A stretch of 64,000 bases of DNA. Origin: VRUE01 sp963716245 (GTDB lineage: Bacteria; Actinomycetota; Thermoleophilia; Solirubrobacterales; 70-9). Below the pieces are notes generated by a model. The model ran no database searches. It saw nothing but the letters and a program-made list of their open reading frames with translations, and was not told the origin of the DNA. Location of the stretch: assembly GCA_963716245.1 (NCBI GenBank), contig OY970300.1:248001-312000 (forward strand), read 5' to 3'. Below, in pieces: positions 53,349 through 61,536 of the stretch (position 1 is the stretch's first letter; every line of letters begins with the position of its first letter). The translations under genes and the position numbers were made by a program.

Positions 53349-54173
53349 ATGGCCGAAGTGGACCTCCTCGACGCAGACTGGCCGGCCGTCTGCCGCCGCA
53401 TCGTCGCGGCGCAGCGGGGGGTCCTCGAAGCCGCGCCGGGGATCGCCGAGCGGACCGCCTACGAGGGGATCGGCGAGGGCGGCGACCGCACCCTGGTGAT
53501 CGACCGGCAGTGCGAGGACGTGGTCTTCGCCGAGCTGGAGGCGCTGGCCGAGTCCGGCGCCTCGTTCGTTGCGGTCTCCGAGGAGCGCGGCGAGGTCAGC
53601 TTCGGGGAGGGTGGGCCGGCGCGGGTCGTGATCGACCCGATCGACGGCTCGCTCAACGCCCGCCGCACCGTCCCATCGCACTGCCTGAGCATCGCGGTGG
53701 CCTCGGGGCCGACGATGGCCGACGTGGAGTTCGGCTTCGTCCACGACTTCGGCGCGGGGGAGGAGTTCTCGGCCCGGCGGGGCGCCGGCGCGACGCTCGA
53801 CGGCGGACCGATCCGCGTCGGAGCGGACGGCGAGCAGCTGGAGCTGCTCGGGATCGAGGCGGCGCGGCCCGAGCACGCGCTGCCCGCGCTCGAGGCTCTG
53901 TCCGGCAGCGTCTTCCGGATGCGCGTCGTCGGCGCGATCGCGATCGCGGCCTCCTACGTCGCCAACGGGCGCTTCGACGGCATGCTCAGCCTGCGGCCGT
54001 GCCGCTCCGTCGACGCGGCCGCCGCCCAGCTGATCGTCCGCGAGGCCGGCGGCGTCGTCGCCTTCGGCGATCTGGCGCTCGACCGGGCCGATCTCGGCCT
54101 CGATGCCCGCTACCGGATCGCCGCGGCGGCGGGGCCGGAGGCGCTGGCGACCGTCCGCACCGGGGAACGCTGA
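53349..54173 (+). CDS. inositol monophosphatase family protein
   Basis: A 274-residue member of the inositol monophosphatase/fructose-1,6-bisphosphatase/CysQ superfamily. The metal-binding motif VVIDPIDGSLNARRTVPSHCLSIA (about 95-118) and the second site CRSVDAAAAQLIVREAGG (about 217-234, with the D replacing the usual WD) are visible, and EERGE near residue 78 supplies another ligand. The SLNARR stretch differs from the usual TxNF, so substrate may differ from inositol phosphate. ATG 53349 is the start. Divergent from the helicase-nuclease, with 58 bp between. Confidence 0.87.
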   Translation: MAEVDLLDADWPAVCRRIVAAQRGVLEAAPGIAERTAYEGIGEGGDRTLVIDRQCEDVVFAELEALAESGASFVAVSEERGEVSFGEGGPARVVIDPIDGSLNARRTVPSHCLSIAVASGPTMADVEFGFVHDFGAGEEFSARRGAGATLDGGPIRVGADGEQLELLGIEAARPEHALPALEALSGSVFRMRVVGAIAIAASYVANGRFDGMLSLRPCRSVDAAAAQLIVREAGGVVAFGDLALDRADLGLDARYRIAAAAGPEALATVRTGER

Positions 54174-54204
54174 GCTGTAACCACGGAGCGAATCGCGGGT
54201 TTTA

Positions 54205-54233
54205 GAACGTCTGTTCGCAGGAACACACGTTCG
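54205..54233. promoter_or_regulatory. tandem LexA (SOS) box-like sites
   Basis: Two GAAC-N4-GTTC sites in tandem, GAACGTCTGTTC (54205-54216) and GAACACACGTTC (54221-54232), each followed by G. This is the core of the Gram-positive/actinobacterial LexA box. The pair also forms one larger near-palindrome. The second site ends 2 bp before the TACACT -10 hexamer at 54235-54240, a position suited to repression. Confidence 0.55.
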
Positions 54234-54234
54234 C

Positions 54235-54240
54235 TACACT
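54235..54240 (+). promoter_or_regulatory. putative -10 hexamer (TACACT) downstream of LexA-like boxes
   Basis: TACACT lies 43 bases before the ATG at 54284, leaving a 5' leader of about 35 bases with AAGGGA as a modest ribosome site. Confidence 0.5.
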
Positions 54241-54283
54241 CGCGGACCTCCTCTCCCAAACCCCAGATCACGAAGGGACTTCA

Positions 54284-54685
54284 ATGCCAACGCAGACCAA
54301 GAAAGCCAGCCCGAACGGCAAAGCCAAGACGAAAGCCAAAGCGACCACCCGCTCCGCCGCGAGCCCGAATCGCGCCCGCAGCGTCGCCGAGCGCGCGGTC
54401 GACCTCCCCGTCGGCGCCGTGCTCGAGGTGTCCGACCGCGTCGCCGATCTCGTCGGGCCGTTCACCGATCGCAGCAAGGCGCAGAAGCAGCTCAAGTCCT
54501 ACCGGACCCAGGTGACCCGCAGCGTCAAGCGCACCGAGCGCCGCGGCGCCGGCGTCCGGCGCAAGGCGACCAGCGAGGCGAAGCGCAACCGCAACGAGGT
54601 CGAGCAGCGCGTCCGCAAGGCGATCGAAGAGCAGACCTCCCGCGCCCAGAGCCTCGTCGACCAGGTCTCCTCCCTGAGGGCGTAG
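54284..54685 (+). CDS. small basic coiled-coil protein, possibly DNA-associated
   Basis: A 133-residue protein with very high Lys/Arg/Ala content. The N-terminal ~35 residues (KKASPNGKAKTKAKATTR) are histone-like and disordered. The middle (SVAERAVDLPVGAVLEVSDRVADLVGPF) and C-terminal part (KSYRTQVTRSVKRTERRG and NEVEQRVRKAIEEQTSRAQSLVDQVSS) are amphipathic helix. It resembles mycobacterial HbhA-like or phasin-like proteins in style only. Its promoter has two LexA-like boxes, so a part in the DNA damage response is possible. I cannot assign a function. Confidence 0.8.
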   Translation: MPTQTKKASPNGKAKTKAKATTRSAASPNRARSVAERAVDLPVGAVLEVSDRVADLVGPFTDRSKAQKQLKSYRTQVTRSVKRTERRGAGVRRKATSEAKRNRNEVEQRVRKAIEEQTSRAQSLVDQVSSLRA

Positions 54686-54692
54686 GACCAAG

Positions 54693-54760
54693 CAGGGGGC
54701 CGCGCGCGGCGTAGCGACAGTGCTCCAGTCGCACGGCGCGGAGCCGCGCGTGGTTCCCTG
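54693..54760. terminator. long imperfect hairpin between convergent genes
   Basis: CAGGGGGCCGCGCGCGGC (from 54693) pairs with GCCGCGCGTGGTTCCCTG (to 54760) with three mismatches, and an inner GCGAC/GTCGC stem extends the structure. It lies between the stops at 54685 and 54778. No T-tract is present. Confidence 0.5.
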
Positions 54761-54777
54761 CGCAGTGTCATACGCCC

Positions 54778-56424
54778 TCAGAGCCCGCGCACGGCGACTG
54801 GATTCGAGCCCGCCGGCTCGTATGGCCAGCCGCCCTGCGCGGGCGCGTAGGCGCGGAACCGGAAGCGCACGCCGCGGCTGTCGTCGTCGCTGAAGCGGTA
54901 CGCGTATCGGAACCTCCCGCGGCGATCGGTCTGGATCGTCCGGAACTCGCTCCAGGGCAGGCCCGCCAGGCGGAACTGCAGCTGCACCGACTTGCCCTCC
55001 ACCGGGATCGTCCCGGGCGCGGCGGCCACCCGGCCCCGGAAGACGAGCGGTGCGCCGCCGATCCTCGCCAGCTTCGAGGACGCGCGCAGGCGCACGCTGC
55101 TGCGCACGCCGAGCGCTGCCGCGGCGCTCGCCGAGCGAGCGAGGGCGGCGGTGCCGTCGAAGGCGGCGGTCACCTCGCGGCTCGGTCCCGGGGCCAGGCG
55201 CAGGGCGAAGCCGCCGTCCGCGCCGCTGGTCACGGTCGAGACGCGGACCGGTGGATCCGCCCCGCCTGCGAAGCGCTCGACCACACGCACCGGCAGCGGG
55301 CCGAGCGGTCGCCCCGCCGCGGTGAGGAGGCGACCGTGGAGTCGTGCGCTCTCGCCGAACCGCACCGTTTGGTCCGGCAACGTCGGCACGGGCGGCAGCA
55401 CGGCGGCGGCCGTCGCCACGGTGCGGATCGACCGCACACCGCCTCGGCCCCTCTTCGTCAACGCGCAGGGCGCGGCCGATCCGGAGCTGCAGGCGACGTG
55501 GTGCACTCCCTCGGCGATCAGGGTGGTCGAGACCGACGGCCCGGTCGCGGCGATCGGGGCGCCGCCGTCGACCGCGATCGCGGTGTAGGGCGGGAGGCCG
55601 CCGGGGGCCGGTCGCATCCCCGAGCCGCCGTCGGACGAGACCGCCGTCAGGCTCGTCGGCTCTGCGGTCCAGCCGGCCGGGACCCCGGCCAGGCGCGTGG
55701 CGGGGCTCGTCTTGTCGACCCTGAGCACGAGGCGCCCGGGCGCCGCCGAGGCCATTCCCGAGCCCGACACCGCGACCGCCGCGAGGTGGCTCGTCCCCTC
55801 CGGCAGGTCGGCGATCGCGAGGGTGTCGTCGCCCGCCCCGCCCCGCAGATCGGTCTCGGCCTCGGTGCAGCGATCGGCTGCCGCGCACGGCCGGTGCTCG
55901 GGATCGCCGCCGACCGACACGGCGTAGCCGCGAATCCCCGAGATCGGAGGCTCGCCGGCCGGGTGGGTGAGGCGGATCGGGAGCGGGAAGGCGTCGCGAC
56001 CGATCCACGCGGCGTCGAGGAGCGGCTCGATCCCACCGGGCCGCTCGTCGTCGAAGCGGAGCTTCGCGGTCGTGGCGGGACCGATGCCGCCCGCCGTGTC
56101 CTCGAACCAGACGGCGGCCTCGTAGACGCCGGGCGGCCCCGGGACTTCGAGCTCCTCGATGCCCTGTGCGGGCCAGCCGATCCGCGCGGGACCGACGACC
56201 AATGCCCCGGCGGGATCCCGGACGCGGTAGTGGACCGCGGCGACCGGGCTGGTGGCCGGGGGGATCGTCCAGGCGAGCGCGAAGGCCCGCCGCGGATGCC
56301 AGGCCGCCTCGCCCCCCTCGACTCGCAGGTCCGCGGGAGCGGGCGGGGCGCTCACGGCCGGTGGCGGGGCCGCCAGGGCGGCCAAGGCGGCGACCGCGGT
56401 CGCGAGCAGGATGCGGCCGCTCAC
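54778..56424 (-). CDS. secreted protein with Ig-like/carboxypeptidase-regulatory-like domains, function unknown
   Basis: A 548-residue exported protein with a signal peptide (about 1-25, ending AVSAP). It contains several beta-sandwich-like stretches: fibronectin/Ig-like sequence at about 60-150 (AVHYRVRDPAGALVVG, VYEAAVWFEDTAGGIGPAT), and bacterial Ig-like or carboxypeptidase-regulatory-like repeats at about 355-545 (ARLHGRLLTAAGRPLGPLPV; LVFRGRVAAAPGTIPVEGKSVQLQ). No enzyme motif is seen. GTG 56424 overlaps the stop of the sigma/anti-sigma gene by four bases, so it is the probable target or partner of that regulator. Confidence 0.8.
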   Translation of the reverse strand: MSGRILLATAVAALAALAAPPPAVSAPPAPADLRVEGGEAAWHPRRAFALAWTIPPATSPVAAVHYRVRDPAGALVVGPARIGWPAQGIEELEVPGPPGVYEAAVWFEDTAGGIGPATTAKLRFDDERPGGIEPLLDAAWIGRDAFPLPIRLTHPAGEPPISGIRGYAVSVGGDPEHRPCAAADRCTEAETDLRGGAGDDTLAIADLPEGTSHLAAVAVSGSGMASAAPGRLVLRVDKTSPATRLAGVPAGWTAEPTSLTAVSSDGGSGMRPAPGGLPPYTAIAVDGGAPIAATGPSVSTTLIAEGVHHVACSSGSAAPCALTKRGRGGVRSIRTVATAAAVLPPVPTLPDQTVRFGESARLHGRLLTAAGRPLGPLPVRVVERFAGGADPPVRVSTVTSGADGGFALRLAPGPSREVTAAFDGTAALARSASAAAALGVRSSVRLRASSKLARIGGAPLVFRGRVAAAPGTIPVEGKSVQLQFRLAGLPWSEFRTIQTDRRGRFRYAYRFSDDDSRGVRFRFRAYAPAQGGWPYEPAGSNPVAVRGL

Positions 56425-57755
56425 GGGCCGAACTCCCCTGCCGCGCTCCCGGTCGAGGCGCTCGGCGGCTCCGGAGGGGGCGGCTCCGGTGCGGGCGCCG
56501 GAGAGACGGGTGCCGGCGGCACGGCTTCGGGGTATTCGACCGCTTCGGCTTCGGTCGCCGCGGGCGCCGGCACAGCCGCTTCCTCGACCGCCGCTTCGTC
56601 GAGGGGCTGCTCGACCGGCTTCGCCGGGGCCGGCTCGGGCTCGGACGGCGCCGTCGCCGGCTCCTCGATCTCCAGCGCCCGAGGGGCGATCCGCTCGATC
56701 CGAAGCGCGACCGGGCGGTCGCCCGGCGTCAGGTCGACCGCCCCGGCGGGCCCGATTCCCGTCGCGACGCAGGCGGCACCGCCGACCGTGCCCGCGCAGA
56801 CGGCGAGCAGCTTGGCGAGCGCCGCCGTCCCGATCCCCTTCGTCCCGGCCGCGGCGGCCGCGCCGGCGGAGGCCTCCGGCGCCGCGCCAACGCCGGGCAG
56901 GCGGGACTGCACCCCGAGCGCGAGCTCCTGGACCCGCTCCAGCAGGGACCGGGCGACCGGCAGCGTCGGGGCGAGCGCCGCCACCGTCGCCGGGGCCGTC
57001 CGGTAGGCGCGCAGGGTCGCCCGGCAGCGGCCGCAGGCGCGGAGGTGCTCGCGCACCTTCGCCGCCTCGGCGGGACTCGCCTCGCCGTCGCAGAACGCCG
57101 ACAGCAGCGGGCTCAGCTCGTTGCAGCGGCCGCCGCTCTCGCTGCTGGACAGCATGCGGCGGAACCGCTCCCTCCCCTCCGCGAGGGAGCGGTTGATTTT
57201 CGTCTGGGTGAAGCCTGTGATCTCGCCGATCTCCGCGTACGAGTAGCCCTCCGCCAGCAGCGTCAGGGCGCGCAGCTCCGCGGGCTTCAGCGCCCGCAGC
57301 GCCTCGCGGCTGCGGGCGATCTCCTCGCCCCGCTCGAGGCGCTCTTCCGGCCCCGCCTCGCGGGCCGGCAGCTGCGCGATCCGGTCGTCGGCCTCGAATC
57401 CGCGGCGGTCGGGACGCCCCCTGCCGAGGAGCCGTTCGCGGTTCTGCCGGATCGCTAGGGCCTCGTGCTTGATCACGGTCTTGCTCCAGCCGAGCAGCTC
57501 GCGGGTGCGCTCGGTCGGGGCTTTGACCAGCAGGATCTCCAGTGTCCGCTGGAGCGCGTCCTCGACGTCGTCGGGGCAGAGCGAGTAGCGGGCTGCCGTG
57601 CGCCTCAGCTCCGCCGCGTGCCCGGCGACGATCTCGACTCCGGCCCGCCTGCGCGCCGCCTCCGCGGCCGCCGAGCCGTCCTGCGCGATGCCGCCGTCCG
57701 GCGCCGCGCCGCGCTCGGTCACGGCCGATCCGTCCTCCGCTCCGTTCCCCTGCAC
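56421..57755 (-). CDS. ECF sigma factor fused to zinc-finger anti-sigma domain and membrane anchor
   Basis: A 444-residue regulator. Residues about 35-105 look like sigma region 2 (DDVEDALQRTLEILL...LLGWSKTVIKHEAL) and about 150-200 like region 4 (LKPAELRALTLLAEGYSYAEIGEITGFTQTKINRSLAEGRERF). Next comes a zinc-binding anti-sigma motif H-x3-C-x2-C (HLRACGRC, 237-244). A hydrophobic helix (about 306-333) and a Pro/Glu-rich tail of ~100 residues follow. Thus sigma, inhibitor and membrane sensor are in one chain. GTG 57755 is chosen because GGAGG lies seven bases upstream. Translationally coupled to the secreted protein gene. Confidence 0.82.
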   Translation of the reverse strand: MQGNGAEDGSAVTERGAAPDGGIAQDGSAAAEAARRRAGVEIVAGHAAELRRTAARYSLCPDDVEDALQRTLEILLVKAPTERTRELLGWSKTVIKHEALAIRQNRERLLGRGRPDRRGFEADDRIAQLPAREAGPEERLERGEEIARSREALRALKPAELRALTLLAEGYSYAEIGEITGFTQTKINRSLAEGRERFRRMLSSSESGGRCNELSPLLSAFCDGEASPAEAAKVREHLRACGRCRATLRAYRTAPATVAALAPTLPVARSLLERVQELALGVQSRLPGVGAAPEASAGAAAAAGTKGIGTAALAKLLAVCAGTVGGAACVATGIGPAGAVDLTPGDRPVALRIERIAPRALEIEEPATAPSEPEPAPAKPVEQPLDEAAVEEAAVPAPAATEAEAVEYPEAVPPAPVSPAPAPEPPPPEPPSASTGSAAGEFGP

Positions 57756-57896
57756 CGGTTCACCTCCCTGATCCGAACATGCCAAGCCGAAGCGGGCGGC
57801 CGGGGCATCTCTCCCCCCTCCTGGACGGGTGGACGGCTGCGAAAGCCGGAAATTGCGGCGATCGGCCCCGCCCACCGCTCCTCCGGCGAACCCATG

Positions 57897-57902
57897 TAGC
57901 AT
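57897..57902 (+). promoter_or_regulatory. putative -10 hexamer (TAGCAT) for leaderless NAD-dependent epimerase mRNA
   Basis: TAGCAT ends 8 bases before the ATG at 57911, with no ribosome binding site between. Confidence 0.5.
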
Positions 57903-57910
57903 CGAGCGCG

Positions 57911-58858
57911 ATGAGCACCTGCGTGGTCACCGGCGGGGCGGGCTTCCTCGGTTCCCATCTCTGCGAGCGGCTGCTCGAGAAGGGGCACCGGGTGATCTGC
58001 ATCGACAACCTCGAGACGGGGTCGCTGCAGAACATCGCCCACATCCGCGACGACGCGTTCGAGTTCCGCAACATCGACATCATCAAGCGCGTCGAGATTC
58101 CGGAGCCGGTCGACTTCGTCTACCACCTCGCCTCTCCCGCCAGCCCGATCGACTACCTGCGGCTGCCGCTGCACACGCTGAAGGTCGGCTCGCACGGCAC
58201 CCACCACATGCTCGGCGTCGCCAAGTTCAAGCGCGCTCGCTTCCTGCTCGCCTCGACCAGCGAGGTCTACGGCGACCCGCAGGTCCATCCGCAGCGCGAG
58301 GACTACTGGGGCCACGTCAACCCGATCGGGCCGCGCGGCGTCTACGACGAGGCGAAGCGCTACGCCGAGGCGATGACGATGGCCTACCACCGCCAGCAGG
58401 GCGTCGACACCGCGATCGTGCGCATCTTCAACACCTACGGGCCGCGGATGCGGCCGCACGACGGACGGGCGATCCCCACCTTCCTGCGCCAGGCGCTCCA
58501 GGACCGGCCGCTGACCGTCTTCGGCGACGGCAGCCAGACGCGCAGCTTCTGCTACGTCGACGACCTGATCCGCGGCATCATCGGCCTGGCCGAGTCCGAC
58601 GCCCACCTGCCGGTCAACATCGGCAATCCGAACGAGTTCACGCTGCTGGAACTGGCCAAGGCGGTGATCGATGTGACCGAGTCGCGCTCGGAGATCATCT
58701 ACGAGCCGCTGCCCACCGACGATCCGCAGCAGCGCCAGCCCGACGTCTCGCGCGCTCGCGACCTGCTCGGCTGGCAGCCCGAGGTCGACCTACGCGAGGG
58801 ACTGCGCCGCACGATCGAGCACGCCGGCGTCGAGCAGCTCGTCGGCGCCTCCGACTGA
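57911..58858 (+). CDS. UDP-glucuronate decarboxylase (UXS) / NAD-dependent sugar epimerase
   Basis: A 315-residue extended SDR. NAD motif VTGGAGFLGSHLCERLL (about 6-22), YHLASPASPIDYLRLPLHTL (about 73-92) that is distinctive of UDP-glucuronate decarboxylases, catalytic Ser in STSEVYGDP (about 117-125) and Y-x3-K in VYDEAKRYAEA. RIFNTYGPRMRPHDGR and FCYVDDLIRGI follow. The enzyme would make UDP-xylose from UDP-glucuronate for cell-surface polysaccharide. Other UDP-sugar epimerases are less likely. Confidence 0.88.
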   Translation: MSTCVVTGGAGFLGSHLCERLLEKGHRVICIDNLETGSLQNIAHIRDDAFEFRNIDIIKRVEIPEPVDFVYHLASPASPIDYLRLPLHTLKVGSHGTHHMLGVAKFKRARFLLASTSEVYGDPQVHPQREDYWGHVNPIGPRGVYDEAKRYAEAMTMAYHRQQGVDTAIVRIFNTYGPRMRPHDGRAIPTFLRQALQDRPLTVFGDGSQTRSFCYVDDLIRGIIGLAESDAHLPVNIGNPNEFTLLELAKAVIDVTESRSEIIYEPLPTDDPQQRQPDVSRARDLLGWQPEVDLREGLRRTIEHAGVEQLVGASD

Positions 58859-58916
58859 GCACGCGGCGTCCCCAGGGCCGCGTTCGGCCGCCTCACCTCA
58901 ATATCCTGCGAGACCG

Positions 58917-60560
58917 ATGGCAATCGACAGCGGAAAGGCGACCGCCGAGGAGCGCCCGACGATCGCGCCGATCGTCGGCCCCGACGACGAGCGCGTCTTC
59001 ACCGACTCCGGGATCGAGATCGACCGCCTCTACACCGAGGACGAGGTCGGGCCGGGGCTGGAGGAGCGGCTGGGCGCGCCCGGCGAGCCGCCGTTCACCC
59101 GCGGCATCCACGACGGGATGTACCGCGACCGGCTCTGGACGATGCGCCAGTACGCCGGCTTCGCCACCCCGGAAGACACGAACGAGCGCTACCGCTACCT
59201 GATCGAGCACGGCTCGACCGGCCTCTCGATGGCCTTCGACCTGCCGACCCAGCTCGGCCGCGACTCCGACGACCCGCTCTGCAACGGCGAGGTGGGGCGG
59301 ACCGGCGTCCCGATCGACACGATCGAGGACATGCGGATCTGCTTCGACCGGATCCCGCTCGACCAGGTCTCGACCTCGATGACGATCAACGCGCCGGCGG
59401 CGATCCTGCTGCTGCTCTACGAGCTGGTCGGCGAGGAGCAGGGCGTCCCCTCCGAGAAGCTGCGCGGCACCGTCCAGAACGACGTGCTCAAGGAGTACAT
59501 GGCGCGCGGCAACTACATCTACCCGCCAGATCCGACGATGCGGCTGACCACCGACATCTTCGAGTACTGCCGCGAGAACGTGCCGAAATGGAACACGATC
59601 TCGATCTCGGGCTACCACATCCGCGAGAAGGGCTGCTCGGCCGTGCAGGAGGTTGCCTTCACGCTCTCCAACGCGATCGCCTACGTCGAGGCGGCGCTCG
59701 AGCGGGGGCTGAAGATCGACGAGTTCGCCCCACGGCTCGCCTTCTTCTTCAACGGTCACAACAACGTCTTCCAGGAGGTCGCCAAGTTCCGCGCCGTGAG
59801 GCGGATGTGGGCGGAGATCGTCAAGGAGCGCTTCGGGGCCGAGAACCCCAACTCGATGAAGATCCGATTCCACACCCAGACGGGCGGCGTCACCCTTCAG
59901 GCCCAGCAGCCCGAGGTCAATATCATCCGCGTCGCCCTGCAGGGCTTCGCCGCCGTCTGCGGTGGCACCCAGAGCCTCCACACCAACGGCTTCGACGAGG
60001 CGCTGGCGCTGCCGACCGAGCGCTCCGCCCGGATCGCCCTGCGCACCCAGCAGGTCCTCGCGCACGAGTCGGGAGCCGCCGACACGGTCGACCCGTTCGC
60101 CGGCTCCTACTTCGTCGAGTCGCTGACCGACGAGATCGAGTCGCGCGCCAAGGAGCTGATGGCGAAGGTCGAGGAGCTCGGGGGCTCGGTCGAGGCGCTG
60201 GAGTTCATGCAGCGCGAGATCGAGGAGTCCGCCCACTCCTACCACGAGCGCTACAAGAGCGGTCAGGACATCGTCGTCGGCGTCAACAAGTACGTCACCG
60301 ACCAGGTCGACGACGTCGACATCCTCCGCGTCGACCCGGAGTCCGAGCGACGTCAGCTCGCCCGGCTCAAGACCTTCAAGGAGTCGCGCGACCAGTCCGC
60401 GGTCGACGAGAAGCTGGACGCACTCCGCGACGTCGCCCGCGGCGACGGCAACCTCCTGCACCCGATCCGTGCCGCACTGGCCGCCGACGCCTCGATCGGC
60501 GAGGTCTGCGGCGCGATGCGCGACGTCTTCGGCGAGTACCGCGGCGGCGCCTTCTTCTAG
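58917..60560 (+). CDS. methylmalonyl-CoA mutase, catalytic large subunit without cobalamin domain
   Basis: A 547-residue TIM-barrel subunit. RQYAGFATPEDTNERYRYLIEHGSTGLSMAFDLPTQLG (begins about residue 76) is the mutase signature for CoA binding, and FHTQTGGVTLQAQQPEVNIIRVALQGFAA (about 320-348) is typical. It ends before a B12-binding domain, so the small cobalamin subunit must come from a separate gene. It isomerises (R)-methylmalonyl-CoA to succinyl-CoA; isobutyryl-CoA mutase activity is the alternative. TATCCT lies 9 bases before ATG 58917. The acyl-CoA carboxylase beta subunit is 2.2 kb downstream. Confidence 0.9.
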   Translation: MAIDSGKATAEERPTIAPIVGPDDERVFTDSGIEIDRLYTEDEVGPGLEERLGAPGEPPFTRGIHDGMYRDRLWTMRQYAGFATPEDTNERYRYLIEHGSTGLSMAFDLPTQLGRDSDDPLCNGEVGRTGVPIDTIEDMRICFDRIPLDQVSTSMTINAPAAILLLLYELVGEEQGVPSEKLRGTVQNDVLKEYMARGNYIYPPDPTMRLTTDIFEYCRENVPKWNTISISGYHIREKGCSAVQEVAFTLSNAIAYVEAALERGLKIDEFAPRLAFFFNGHNNVFQEVAKFRAVRRMWAEIVKERFGAENPNSMKIRFHTQTGGVTLQAQQPEVNIIRVALQGFAAVCGGTQSLHTNGFDEALALPTERSARIALRTQQVLAHESGAADTVDPFAGSYFVESLTDEIESRAKELMAKVEELGGSVEALEFMQREIEESAHSYHERYKSGQDIVVGVNKYVTDQVDDVDILRVDPESERRQLARLKTFKESRDQSAVDEKLDALRDVARGDGNLLHPIRAALAADASIGEVCGAMRDVFGEYRGGAFF

Positions 60561-60580
60561 GCGCCTCCGACCCCTCGGCG

Positions 60581-60630
60581 AGCGCATCCGACATTGACCC
60601 CCCTCAGGTGTGGTCAATGTCGGATGCGCT
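60581..60630. repeat. 44-bp palindromic repeat with extended arms, 3' side of the AbiEi/DUF559 gene
   Basis: AGCGCATCCGACATTGACC (60581-60599) and its exact complement (60612-60630) form a perfect 19-bp stem, loop CCCCTCAGGTGT. The repeat core (GCATCC to GGATGC) is 44 bp. The stop codon of the AbiEi/DUF559 gene (TGA at 60604-60606) and its last eight codons lie within it. It could also terminate the mutase transcript. Confidence 0.8.
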
Positions 60631-61536
60631 TCGCAGCGTTGCGGCGGCACGGGTCAGCTCGCTGCGAACCCGCTCGGGCTCATGCTTGATCTCGTAGTGG
60701 GTGAAACGGAGTGGCGTCATTCCGGCGAGGACGTGGGCGCGGTCGCGTTGGGCGTCCCGGGCCTGCGTGGCCGGGGTGCGGTGGTAGCGCAGGCCGTCAG
60801 TCTCGACGATCAGTCTCAGGTCGGGCCAGTAGAAGTCGACCTCAAAGCCGTTGACCCGCTGCTTGGTCAGCGGTGGTGGCAGTCCCGCTTCGGCGGCGAT
60901 CGGGCGGAAAAGGACCTCGAGGGCGGAATCGGAGAGGCGGAACGTGCGCTTGTCCAGGAGCTCGCGGAGGACGCGAGAGCCGGGCTCGCCCGCGTAGTCG
61001 TCGAGCCGCGACCGCAGCGTCTCGGGGTCGATCAGGTCGCGCTTGTCGGCCTCGTTCACCGCCCGCTCGAGTGCTAAAGAGCCGAGCTCGGTCCCCAGGT
61101 CGACCATGGTTCGGGCCGGTGTCGTGACCGGGATCCCGTTGCGAGTCACGACATCCTCGGGCGCAAGCGTCGGCCTCCCACGGATGCATAAGCCGGGACG
61201 GCGAAGTTCGCAGCGCCGTCTCACGCTGATGTCCACACAGCCCACCCGCTCGGTTCCTATTTCCCACAGAGCCGCCGCGCTTCGGTGGCTCAGCGTCGCA
61301 CCGTCTCCACAGGCGAGCACGGCCGCCATCCAGCGCCGCTCCTGGGTCAGCTCCGGCCAGCCGACGGCGTAGATCCCACGCGCGACGGGGTACAGCCGCC
61401 CAGTCTTGACCCGATGCTCGATCGCCCGTGCGCTGAACCCGAGCGCCAGCAGCTGACGCCGAGCCACGATCCCATGCTGCCTCCCCGCCACCCTCCAAGC
61501 GCGCCTGCTGCGTATGTCGTCACGCGTATCCGACAT
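60604..61536 (-). CDS. AbiEi-like antitoxin domain / DUF559 (Vsr-like) endonuclease-fold protein
   Basis: About 310 residues. The N-terminal part (GIVARRQLLALGFSARAIEHRVKTGRLYPVARGIYAVG) is an AbiEi-type winged helix, and WMAAVLACGDGATLSHRSAAALW follows it. The C-terminal ~120 residues are DUF559, with EVDFYWPDLRLIVETDG(L)RYH and RDRAHVLAG, the Vsr/PD-(D/E)XK-like pattern. This architecture is common in actinobacteria and is annotated as an AbiE-like system component, but no AbiEii nucleotidyltransferase is adjacent. Both ends lie in palindromic repeats. ATG 61536 is inside one of them (AGGTG upstream); GTG 61491 is an alternative start. Confidence 0.75.
   Translation of the reverse strand: MSDTRDDIRSRRAWRVAGRQHGIVARRQLLALGFSARAIEHRVKTGRLYPVARGIYAVGWPELTQERRWMAAVLACGDGATLSHRSAAALWEIGTERVGCVDISVRRRCELRRPGLCIRGRPTLAPEDVVTRNGIPVTTPARTMVDLGTELGSLALERAVNEADKRDLIDPETLRSRLDDYAGEPGSRVLRELLDKRTFRLSDSALEVLFRPIAAEAGLPPPLTKQRVNGFEVDFYWPDLRLIVETDGLRYHRTPATQARDAQRDRAHVLAGMTPLRFTHYEIKHEPERVRSELTRAAATLRSASDIDHT

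Noticed and set aside
60604..61536. Complete AbiE toxin-antitoxin system
   Set aside because: Only the AbiEi-like/DUF559 protein is present; no AbiEii nucleotidyltransferase gene is adjacent.
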